DNA of 64,000 nt from JALZVT01 sp964634815 (GTDB taxonomy: Bacteria > Pseudomonadota > Gammaproteobacteria > Pseudomonadales > Azotimanducaceae), in contig CAZWMD010000015.1 of assembly GCA_964634815.1 (NCBI GenBank), positions 1 through 64,000 on the forward strand, read 5' to 3'. Under the pieces are notes generated by a model. It saw only the letters and a list, made by a program, of their open reading frames with translations. It ran no database searches and was not told the DNA's origin. This document shows, piece after piece, positions 33,012-41,163 of this stretch; position 1 is the stretch's first letter, and each line of letters begins with the position of its first letter. A program made the translations under genes and the position numbers.

Positions 33012-34472
33012 GTGAAGAGTTCTACATCACAGCTTGTCGGGCTTTCAGCGATTGAGCTCTCTGAAGTCATTCGCACTCGCAAAACCTCCTGCGTAGAAGT
33101 TATGCAGGCCTATCTGAACCATATTGAGCGTCACAATTACTCTGTGACCGCGTTAGTCTCGTTACGCAGCACAGAACAGCTGCTGAGCGAAGCGACCCGC
33201 TGTGATGCAGAATTAAGCGCGGGCAATTACCGCGGCTGGATGCACGGTATACCCCATGCCATCAAGGATTTATCCAACGCAAAAGGACTGGTCACCACAA
33301 GCGGCTCACCGATTTTCGAAAAGCTAATCGCAAAGCACGACGATATTCACGTCGCGAGAATAAGAGCTGCTGGCGCGATTCTAATCGGTAAAACCAACGT
33401 TCCAGAGTTTGGCCTGGGTTCACAGTCCTATAACCCGGTTTTTGGGGTAACCGCAAACGCGTGGAATCCGGAGAAGACCGCGGGCGGCAGCAGTGGTGGT
33501 GCAGCCTGTGGCCTGGCGATGCAAATGCTTCCGGTGGCAGACGGCAGTGACTTTATGGGGTCACTGAGAAACCCGGCAGCGTTTAACAACGTCATTGGCT
33601 TCCGCCCCACACCGGGTCGTATACCGCTTAACAGCGCATTCACTGAGGAGCTCGCGTGCAATGGCCCAATGGGCAGAAACGTCAGCGACACCGCAATGCT
33701 GCTATCTACCATGGCAGGCTTTCACCCCCACTACCCTACGTCTCTGAATGAGAAGCCTGATGTATTTACCCGGAATCTTAAAAGAGACTGGCAACACACT
33801 CGCATTGGCTGGCTCGGCGACTTTGATGGTTATCTGCCAATGGATCCAGGAATCCTGCCGCTTTGCGAAGGTGCACTACAGGGTTTTAGAGACATTGGTT
33901 GTACCGTTGATAGCGCAAGACCTGAGTATCCTGTCAATGAGCTCTGGCATACCTGGCTCACGCTAAGACACTGGCTGACTGCTGCCAAAGCAGCACCGCT
34001 TTATACCAATGTACGCACTCGCGAACAGCTCAAACCGGAGATGCTCTGGGAAATTGAAGGCGCCTCAAACCTCACCGCCGAGGATGTGGCGGCTGCATCC
34101 GCCGCGAGAGGCGCCTGGTACCAGGCCATTGCCAAACTCTTTGAGAAATTTGACTTTCTTGTCCTACCAACGGCTCAGGTGTTTCCTTTCAACAAACAAA
34201 CCCATTGGCCAAACCAGATCAATGGCAGCCCAATGGACACCTACCATCGATGGATGGAAGTCGTTATCGCCGGCACCCTGGCAGGCACCCCGGTAATCAA
34301 TGTTCCAGCGGGGTTTTCAAATCACCCCAACAGCAAGGGGCTGCCGATGGGCCTGCAGATTATCTGCAAACGCTACGCCGACTTTGAGGCGCTACAAATC
34401 GCCTACGCCTATGAACAGGCTACACGCTGGAATCTCGATCATCGCCCTCCAGCTTTGCAGGCGCGAAACTAA
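33012..34472 (+). CDS. amidase (amidase-signature family)
   Basis: A 486-residue amidase-signature hydrolase. The Ser-cisSer-Lys triad is visible as Lys85 (HAIKDLS), Ser160 (AGGSSGGAA) and Ser184 (MGSLRNPA). The Lys-to-Ser spacing of 75 and Ser-to-Ser spacing of 24 equal those known in fatty-acid amide hydrolase. It would hydrolyse a carboxylic amide; the substrate is not predictable, and no gatB or gatC is adjacent, arguing against tRNA amidotransferase. The start is GTG. It follows the EF-hand gene and converges on the acyl-CoA dehydrogenase pair. Confidence 0.9.
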   Translation: MKSSTSQLVGLSAIELSEVIRTRKTSCVEVMQAYLNHIERHNYSVTALVSLRSTEQLLSEATRCDAELSAGNYRGWMHGIPHAIKDLSNAKGLVTTSGSPIFEKLIAKHDDIHVARIRAAGAILIGKTNVPEFGLGSQSYNPVFGVTANAWNPEKTAGGSSGGAACGLAMQMLPVADGSDFMGSLRNPAAFNNVIGFRPTPGRIPLNSAFTEELACNGPMGRNVSDTAMLLSTMAGFHPHYPTSLNEKPDVFTRNLKRDWQHTRIGWLGDFDGYLPMDPGILPLCEGALQGFRDIGCTVDSARPEYPVNELWHTWLTLRHWLTAAKAAPLYTNVRTREQLKPEMLWEIEGASNLTAEDVAAASAARGAWYQAIAKLFEKFDFLVLPTAQVFPFNKQTHWPNQINGSPMDTYHRWMEVVIAGTLAGTPVINVPAGFSNHPNSKGLPMGLQIICKRYADFEALQIAYAYEQATRWNLDHRPPALQARN

Positions 34473-34493
34473 AGGCTTTTGAGCGTTACCAGA

Positions 34494-35765
34494 TTACTGG
34501 GCTCCGGTGTTTCGAGGAATATCCCGAAACGGACCCTTGTCGAAACGTGGCTCTTTTGGAAGACCCAGCACCCGCTCAGAGATAATGTTCTTCTGAATTT
34601 CATCGGTACCGCCAGCGATAGAGATTGCCGGTACAGACACCAGTACCTCAGCAACAATGCCGTTGAGCTCAGAGTCTGGACCACTGAGCATCGCATCCGC
34701 TCCAGAAATCAGTGTGTGCACCTTTGATGCTTGTCGCGCAATAACGCTGGCCGTGAGCTTGCCAATAGAGCCTTCCGGAATGACTTCGTTACTTCCTAAC
34801 CGACGCTTCGCTGCCGCCGCCGCTGCAGTGAGATCAGAAGCCCGCTGTAGCATCAGAAGCTTCGCAAGCTCTTGACGAACCGTCGGGTCGGAAATGGCAC
34901 CAGAATCTATCGCGCGGGGCAAAGTGAGATCAACACGGCCAGCGCGTTGCGGGTACCAGGTGTAGGGTTCTAAAGCGATGGCTAGCTCAGCCCGATACTC
35001 TTCATAAATAGGGCCATCGAGATCGCGCGCTCTCCCACCGCTGCGGTCGCCCGCAAAACCTTGACGCTCTAACGACAGGGTCGAAGCCGCAATGCGCCAC
35101 CCCTCGCCCTCAACACCAACAAGATCGTCATGAGCCACAATAGCATCTGACATAAACACTTCATTAAACGAAGCGTGGCCGTTCATCTGTTTGAGAGGCC
35201 GCACCTCTACGCCGGACTGACGCATGTCGATAAGCAGAAAACTCAGCCCCTGGTGTTTGGGGACATCCCAGTCTGTGCGTGCAAGCAGGAAACCAAAGTC
35301 AGCATGATGAGCACTGGTATTCCATACTTTTTGGCCGTTTATCACATAGTGGTCACCGGTTTTCTCAGCCTTGGTTGTCAGTCCAGCAAGATCGGAACCA
35401 CTGCCTGGTTCACTAAATAGCTGGGTCCAGGCGTGTTCTCCAGTAAGTATCGGTCGCAGATACTTCTGTTTTTGCAATTCTGTGCCGTGGGCTAAAATAG
35501 TGTGCGAGGCAAGCCTGCCAGGACCACCCTGAGCGGCACCAACCACGCCGCGTTCTGAAAATACAGCAGCAACCGCCTGTGCCTGGTTCACAGAATAACC
35601 GCGCCCGTGAAACTCAACCGGCCAGTCCGGGGCGGCCCACCCCGAGCTAACCAACAATTCTCTCCAGTCAGCAAGCGACCGGTCGATGCGCCAGTTTTCA
35701 TCAAGCCAGGCGTTCAGCTCTGCCTTAATGCTGCTAATCGATTTCTCTTCAGCCGAATCAGGCAT
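34494..35765 (-). CDS. acyl-CoA dehydrogenase (alpha-type partner)
   Basis: A 423-residue acyl-CoA dehydrogenase with the FAD-domain blocks FSEPGSGSDLAGLTT and GQKVWNTSAHHAD and the C-terminal IAGGTDEIQKNIISERVLGLP. Its start overlaps the stop of the next upstream dehydrogenase gene by eight bases, so the two are translationally coupled. Such fused-looking pairs often form alpha2-beta2 heterotetramers, known for actinobacterial enzymes acting on bulky steroid or branched CoA esters. Last gene of the minus-strand run that begins with the esterase at 42887. Confidence 0.9.
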   Translation of the reverse strand: MPDSAEEKSISSIKAELNAWLDENWRIDRSLADWRELLVSSGWAAPDWPVEFHGRGYSVNQAQAVAAVFSERGVVGAAQGGPGRLASHTILAHGTELQKQKYLRPILTGEHAWTQLFSEPGSGSDLAGLTTKAEKTGDHYVINGQKVWNTSAHHADFGFLLARTDWDVPKHQGLSFLLIDMRQSGVEVRPLKQMNGHASFNEVFMSDAIVAHDDLVGVEGEGWRIAASTLSLERQGFAGDRSGGRARDLDGPIYEEYRAELAIALEPYTWYPQRAGRVDLTLPRAIDSGAISDPTVRQELAKLLMLQRASDLTAAAAAAKRRLGSNEVIPEGSIGKLTASVIARQASKVHTLISGADAMLSGPDSELNGIVAEVLVSVPAISIAGGTDEIQKNIISERVLGLPKEPRFDKGPFRDIPRNTGAQ

Positions 35766-36900
35766 TGGCGGACTCCTTGCGTGGCATGTCAGGTTCTAAC
35801 ATTAACCTGTTGATCATCTGGTCACGATGCCAGGCACTGCTGCCCAACAATACTTCAGAACTCTTGGCTCGCTTAAACCAAAGGTGCGTATCTTCCTCCC
35901 AGGTGAAACCGATGCCACCGCGGAGCTGAATGGCCTGACGAGCAATCTGCATGTAGGCATCACTCGCTAGTGCCTTGGCAACATGTGCGGCACAGGGATC
36001 AGCATCTAATCCGGAGGCCAGCTTTGCCTGTTCGCGGCTGGCTGCATAAGCAGCCGCCCGGGCAAGCTCTAGCTCCATCAACAAATCCGCGCAGCGATGC
36101 TTTAAGGCCTGGAACGAACCAATGGTACGCCCAAACTGAACGCGCAATTTCAGGTAGTCCAGGGTGGTCTCAAATAGACGTGTGGCCCCGCCTACCATTT
36201 CGTTCGCGAGCACCGCACAGAGCTGATCCCAGAGAAGCGCCAGATTCGCAGCTCTGCCGTCACCAAGCCGCTCGGCACCTACATCAGTGAAATCGACACG
36301 ACACAACTTTCTGGTGGAATCTACAACTTCAAGCGGTTGCACCGCGATGCCCGCAGAATCAGCAGGTACCAAGTAGAACGCTATACCCGCTTCAGACCTG
36401 GCTGCCACCACAAAGGTAGATGCAATCTGTGCATCAATCACAAGTGGCGCTGAACCAGATAACAACGTCTCCTGAGTGGCCTGAATCTGTCGCCCTACTC
36501 CAGCCAGAGTATTCAGATCATCAAGCACCAAGGTTGCAATACAACTGCCATCTGCAATGCCCGGCAACCATCTGCTTTTTTGCTCAGAAGTACCCTCGTT
36601 ACTTATGGCGTACCCCGCCATAACTGCGGATGCAAAGAACGGACTACAGAAAAGGTGGCGACCCATTTCTTCCGCAACGATACCCAGCTCTACAGCCCCA
36701 AAACCAGATCCGCCAAACTCCTCGGGCAGATGAATACCGGTTAATCCCACTTCCTGTGCCGCCTGATTCCAAACCTGCAAATCAAAGCCAGCCGTTGACT
36801 CCATGATTCGACGCACTTCTGCTGTGGGCGACTTGTCTTCAAGAAATCGTCGCACCACATCCCTGAACAGAGACTGATCCTCGGTAAATCCGACCTCCAC
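35758..36900 (-). CDS. acyl-CoA dehydrogenase (beta-type partner)
   Basis: A 380-residue acyl-CoA dehydrogenase family protein with the C-terminal signature QLRGGIGFTWEEDTHLWFKRAK, typical of the second, more diverged subunit in paired dehydrogenases. It lacks the GGTDEIQ block that its partner carries, which fits a shared FAD site in a heteromer. A very strong SD (aaggagg) precedes the GTG start. It overlaps the following dehydrogenase gene by eight bases and lies 46 bases after the aldo/keto reductase. Confidence 0.88.
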   Translation of the reverse strand: MEVGFTEDQSLFRDVVRRFLEDKSPTAEVRRIMESTAGFDLQVWNQAAQEVGLTGIHLPEEFGGSGFGAVELGIVAEEMGRHLFCSPFFASAVMAGYAISNEGTSEQKSRWLPGIADGSCIATLVLDDLNTLAGVGRQIQATQETLLSGSAPLVIDAQIASTFVVAARSEAGIAFYLVPADSAGIAVQPLEVVDSTRKLCRVDFTDVGAERLGDGRAANLALLWDQLCAVLANEMVGGATRLFETTLDYLKLRVQFGRTIGSFQALKHRCADLLMELELARAAAYAASREQAKLASGLDADPCAAHVAKALASDAYMQIARQAIQLRGGIGFTWEEDTHLWFKRAKSSEVLLGSSAWHRDQMINRLMLEPDMPRKESANA

Positions 36901-36946
36901 GGGGCCTCCTTGTGTTTACTTGTGTCTTGTTTATCTGTGTCGCTTG

Positions 36947-37999
36947 CTATTGGTTTGTGTCGCCTGCATCGTTTGTAGGCGAGTCCTTTAAGCGAACTGG
37001 GCCCAATACTGGCATTCGTTGCGCATCGCCCACATGAGCATGTGGTATGTAAGCCGCTTCCAGAATCTTGATCTCGTCAGACTCCAACTCAAGATCAAGA
37101 GCGGCCACAGCGTCGTCCAGATGCTGTGCTTTAGTGGCGCCAATGATAGGTGCAGTAACCACCTTATTCTTCAATACCCAAGCTAACGCTATCTGGGCTC
37201 TTGGTACACCACGAGCATTAGCAACCTGTGCAACCGCCTCTACCACCTTCCGATCAGCCTCAGCGGTTTTTTCATACAAACGTGGCATCACCGCGTCGGT
37301 TTTTGTACGTGCAGTTTCTTCGTCCCAGTCCCTGGTCAACATGCCCCGCGCCATTGGACTCCAGGGAATCACCGCAATCCCCTCGGCTTCGCACAACGGC
37401 AACATCTCTCGTTCTTCTTCCCGGTAGAGCAAGTTGTAGTAATTCTGCATCGAGGCAAACGCAGAAAAGCCTTTGCGTTCAGAGACTGCCAGCGATTTCA
37501 TAAACTGCCATGCAAACATGGATGATGCACCTATATAGCGGACCTTGCCTGACTTCACGAGATCAGTCAGAGCCTCCAGAGTCTCTTCGATAGGGGTGTT
37601 GTAGTCCCAGCGATGAATCTGCAGCAGGTCTACATAGTCCATATCAAGTCGCTTGAGGCTGTCATCAAGAGATTGAATCAGGGCCTTGCGAGACAGGCCG
37701 GCAGTGTTCGGTGCCCGTCTCCAGGGAAAGTAGGCTTTGGTAGCCACTACAATCTCATCGCGGTATGCAAAGTCTTTGAGTGCCCGGCCCATGATCTCCT
37801 CTGATGAGCCTGCAGAATAACCATTGGCGGTGTCAAAGAAGTTGATGCCGGATTCGATAGCTCGCCGGATGTGTGGCCGGCTCTCGGCTTCAGTTAATGA
37901 CCAGCCATGAGTACCACGGTCTGGTTCGCCATAACTCATGCATCCCAGACACAGACGCGATACCTGCATTCCGGTTCTGCCAAATTGGGTGTAGTGCAT
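36947..37999 (-). CDS. aldo/keto reductase
   Basis: A 350-residue (beta/alpha)8-barrel NADPH-dependent aldo/keto reductase with the full tetrad Asp56, Tyr61, Lys88 and His129 (FDTANGYSAGSSEE, VVATKAYFP, LLQIHRWDY). It resembles the YajO/Tas/YghZ branch, which reduces aldehydes, including glyceraldehyde derivatives and sugar aldehydes, but the branch alone does not fix the substrate. It lies between the glycerol-3-phosphate dehydrogenase (34 bases upstream) and the acyl-CoA dehydrogenase pair. Confidence 0.9.
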   Translation of the reverse strand: MHYTQFGRTGMQVSRLCLGCMSYGEPDRGTHGWSLTEAESRPHIRRAIESGINFFDTANGYSAGSSEEIMGRALKDFAYRDEIVVATKAYFPWRRAPNTAGLSRKALIQSLDDSLKRLDMDYVDLLQIHRWDYNTPIEETLEALTDLVKSGKVRYIGASSMFAWQFMKSLAVSERKGFSAFASMQNYYNLLYREEEREMLPLCEAEGIAVIPWSPMARGMLTRDWDEETARTKTDAVMPRLYEKTAEADRKVVEAVAQVANARGVPRAQIALAWVLKNKVVTAPIIGATKAQHLDDAVAALDLELESDEIKILEAAYIPHAHVGDAQRMPVLGPVRLKDSPTNDAGDTNQ

Positions 38000-38033
38000 T
38001 GTCTCGTCCTCTTCTGCCTCAGTCGGCTAAAGG

Positions 38034-39737
38034 CTAGAGTATATGCGCAGGGGGCCGTGCCTGTACGTAGTCTTCGAGTTTGACCGACGCATCTTCCGCA
38101 AACAGCTGCTCACAGAGCCGTTCGATACCCGGATCAGTAATCAACTGTTGTTTGCGAGATAGCTGGGATATTCGGGTTCTGCGTCGAAAGAAGTCATCAA
38201 GTGTCACTACCATCTCCCAGCGGCGAGCGTACTCAAGCTCACAACGCAGAATCGGGCTACAAGTGAGTGCCGGCTCCTTCTGACCCGGATCTTCCTCAAC
38301 CAGTTTAAGCACCTCAAAAGCATCAGCGCCGTAACGACGCCAGAGCCGATCACTCGCAGACTCATTGAACGCCCGATTGGAGGCCAGCAAACCAGAGTCA
38401 AGCTCCAGAGCTTGTGCTGCCTGCATAAAACTCAGGCGTTGCGCTTCGTCAGGTTCACCACACCAATAACCATTCGCAGTTTCCGCCGCCTCAGACACCT
38501 CGACTCCCAGTTCAGACACATGCTCAACAATAGAATCCCCAACATTAAGACAGTCTGTTAGCTTCCCACCAAAAATGCTGATGTGGGCGCGCTCGGTGTC
38601 GATATCAAGCGCATGCTTGCGTGACAGTTGCAGCCAGTCACCGGATTCTTCGTCTGGTTGTGAGTTAGTTTCTGGTTCTGGCGCCGATTTGCCTCGAACC
38701 GCCAGTGGGCGAACGCCGCAACGTTCGGCGATGATATCTGAAATTTCCAGCGGCGGGTCAAGTACAAGCCCTGCGTTGACGTTATCGAGTATGAATCGAC
38801 GATCCTCGTCGGTGACACCAACTTCAGGATCATCAACTTCGGTATCGGTTGTCCCGACGCAGGTACGATCTCCCATGGGAATCACAAAGAAAGGACGGCC
38901 GTCACTGGCAAATAGTGTAAGAACCCGCCTTTGCTCAGTAACACGCTTAACAATTAGATGCACACCTTTGGAGAACAGGTGTCGATGCTCAGTCTTTTGG
39001 TTGCTACGCTGATTCAACTCATCAACGTAAGGACCACAGGCATTGATAAAGACCTTTGCACGTACGAGGAATTTTCTGCCAGAAACCTCGTCTTGGGCAT
39101 CTATCTGCCAACGATTCCCAATTCGCTCGCTCTGAACCGCCGAAACATAGTTTGCAGTGATGGCACCACTATCGCGCGCGGCACGTACCATATTGAAGAC
39201 AAATCGAGCATCATTATCTTCAAAATGGCAATCAGAATACTCAAAACCGGCAGAGGCATCTGACACCTCGAGAACGGGTTCCAGTCTGCGAATCTGTTTC
39301 TTGCTCAGATAACGCGGTGGACGTGTTTTGAAGGAACCTAAAAACCAATACAGCACCGACCCAAGATAAAGCAGAAACGCAGGCCAGCGAAAGTTGTTGC
39401 GTACGACCGTGAGAAATCTAACCTCGCGGACGGCGGATGGAAAAAGTTCGGTCAGCCGATTACGGCTCTGACAAAGTTTGCGCACAAGACCCAGCTCAAA
39501 GGTCTCCATGTACTTGATACCACCCCAGGCAAGATTGGATGACTGAGAACTGACCCCACAAGCAAAATCTTCTTTTTCAATAAGGGCTACTTTCACGCCA
39601 TGTCCCGCCAAAGCGGCGGCTGCCACCGCGCCATTTATGCCGCCACCAACAATGGCAACGTCAAACTCTTGAGCAGCTAGCTGCTCAATGGATTCGCTAC
39701 GTTTGCGAAGCACTTTTTTGGCCATCTTTTGGACCAT
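38034..39737 (-). CDS. FAD-dependent glycerol-3-phosphate dehydrogenase (GlpD/GlpA-like)
   Basis: A 567-residue flavoprotein: FAD motif VAIVGGGINGAVAAAALAG, then GVSSQSSNLAWGGIKYME and GTTDTEVDDPEVG, with a C-terminal DAO_C-type helical domain including CELEYARRWEMVVTLDDFFRRR. This architecture is that of aerobic sn-glycerol-3-phosphate dehydrogenases, which pass electrons to quinone at the inner membrane. An insert rich in Glu, Ser and Asp follows VRGKSAPEPE. The ATG at 39737 has an SD-like gagaggg; the frame is open to 39827, but that start would overlap the GH4 gene. It sits 49 bases after a GH4 glycosidase. Confidence 0.88.
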   Translation of the reverse strand: MVQKMAKKVLRKRSESIEQLAAQEFDVAIVGGGINGAVAAAALAGHGVKVALIEKEDFACGVSSQSSNLAWGGIKYMETFELGLVRKLCQSRNRLTELFPSAVREVRFLTVVRNNFRWPAFLLYLGSVLYWFLGSFKTRPPRYLSKKQIRRLEPVLEVSDASAGFEYSDCHFEDNDARFVFNMVRAARDSGAITANYVSAVQSERIGNRWQIDAQDEVSGRKFLVRAKVFINACGPYVDELNQRSNQKTEHRHLFSKGVHLIVKRVTEQRRVLTLFASDGRPFFVIPMGDRTCVGTTDTEVDDPEVGVTDEDRRFILDNVNAGLVLDPPLEISDIIAERCGVRPLAVRGKSAPEPETNSQPDEESGDWLQLSRKHALDIDTERAHISIFGGKLTDCLNVGDSIVEHVSELGVEVSEAAETANGYWCGEPDEAQRLSFMQAAQALELDSGLLASNRAFNESASDRLWRRYGADAFEVLKLVEEDPGQKEPALTCSPILRCELEYARRWEMVVTLDDFFRRRTRISQLSRKQQLITDPGIERLCEQLFAEDASVKLEDYVQARPPAHIL

Positions 39738-39786
39738 TTGGGGGGCCCTCTCTTGAGCCAGCTCTTGGATTCCAGGTGTTGGATCG

Positions 39787-41163
39787 CTAGTAAAAGATCT
39801 CAGGCAAATACCCGCGATGTGCTTCAATCAGTTCGTCTACCATCGCGTGTATCTCATCCATGCTGAGAATCGCCGCAGTAAGCGGGTCGAATAACGCGGC
39901 ATGATAAATGTGCTCTCGATTGCCAGTCAGCGCAGCTTCCACGGTCAACGCCTGAACATTGATGTTGGTTTGCATCAAGGCAGTAAGTTGCGGCGGCATA
40001 CGACCGATCTTTCTCGGCACGATACCGTTGGCACCTACATCGCAAGGAACCTCAACAACGCATTCCTGCGGCAGATTCTCAATAAGGCCATTATTATCCA
40101 GGTTGCCGTAAATCACGCTAGGTGTACCGGTGTGTAAGGAGTGAACAATGGTCGCGCCATATTCATCACTTTTTCTAACTTTGAGCTTTGTCAGCGGATC
40201 CTCAAGCTTAGCCCGAAGACTGTGCCAACCATCAAGCTGATGCTCACAACGATGTAAATATTCATCGAGTGGGATGCCAAACTGCTCGATCAGATCGTCA
40301 CGCCCCGTCTTCAAAAACCAGGGCACATATTCGCTAAAGTGTTCGCTGGATTCAGTGACAAAATAGCCTAATTCCTCAAATACCCGATACCGCACCGCAT
40401 CACTCAGCCCCGTCACACCCCCGTCCGAACGATCAGCATCTCCGCGCACGGGGATTTCACCGCTTTCGGCCACTTGACGAATTAGCGGATAAAGGTCTTC
40501 GCCGTCACGCTCAAACTTTAAATAGAACGCCATGTGGTTAATGCCAGCACAAAGGTAGTCAATGTCATCAATGGGCACACCAATGTCTCTGGCCAGATCA
40601 CCGGCGGTATGCTGCACGCTATGGCACAACCCCACTGTATTGATAGTTGAGCCTTTGTTCATCGCCCAACAGTTCATGACCATCGGATTAACGTAGTTAA
40701 GATGTATAGCGTCGGGGCAGAGCTCTTCCATGTCCTCCAACATACTCTGGAATACTGGAATGGTACGCAAACCGCGCATAATGCCGCCAATTCCCAACGT
40801 GTCTCCGATGGTCTGTCGCAGGCCGTACTTCTTGGGTATATCAAAGTCGATGACGGTACTGGGCTTGTATCCACCGATCTGAAACATGCTGATGACGTAA
40901 TCGGCATCAGCAAGAGCCCGGCGGCGCTCCAGGGTAGCTTCTATTTGAGGGTTAACCGACAGACTTTCGGCCACCTTATGCGCAACTATTTCTGATGTCC
41001 GCAAGCGCTCCTGATCAATATCAAAGAGCGCAAGATGGGATGCTGCCAGTTCAGGAAAACTCAGCAAATCACCAATCAGATTTTTCGCAAACACTGTGGA
41101 TCCGGCACCCACCAGGACAATTTTTGGACTACTCACTTTTGTTGCTCTTGGCCCCACTGTCAC
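39787..41163 (-). CDS. melA: family 4 glycoside hydrolase, alpha-galactosidase MelA-like
   Basis: A 458-residue GH4 enzyme, closely resembling E. coli MelA in length and motifs. It has the NAD-binding VGAGSTVFAKN (19-28), FQIGGYKPSTVIDF, TLGIGGIMRGLRTIP, LNYVNPM, and metal ligands in GLCHSVQ (Cys180, His181) and AGINHMAFYL (His210). GH4 enzymes cleave glycosides through an NAD/Mn redox mechanism and are cytoplasmic. Alpha-galactoside specificity is the best guess; alpha-glucosidase is possible. The GTG start overlaps the stop of the exported esterase gene by four bases (GTGA), so the two are coupled. Confidence 0.86.
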   Translation of the reverse strand: MTVGPRATKVSSPKIVLVGAGSTVFAKNLIGDLLSFPELAASHLALFDIDQERLRTSEIVAHKVAESLSVNPQIEATLERRRALADADYVISMFQIGGYKPSTVIDFDIPKKYGLRQTIGDTLGIGGIMRGLRTIPVFQSMLEDMEELCPDAIHLNYVNPMVMNCWAMNKGSTINTVGLCHSVQHTAGDLARDIGVPIDDIDYLCAGINHMAFYLKFERDGEDLYPLIRQVAESGEIPVRGDADRSDGGVTGLSDAVRYRVFEELGYFVTESSEHFSEYVPWFLKTGRDDLIEQFGIPLDEYLHRCEHQLDGWHSLRAKLEDPLTKLKVRKSDEYGATIVHSLHTGTPSVIYGNLDNNGLIENLPQECVVEVPCDVGANGIVPRKIGRMPPQLTALMQTNINVQALTVEAALTGNREHIYHAALFDPLTAAILSMDEIHAMVDELIEAHRGYLPEIFY

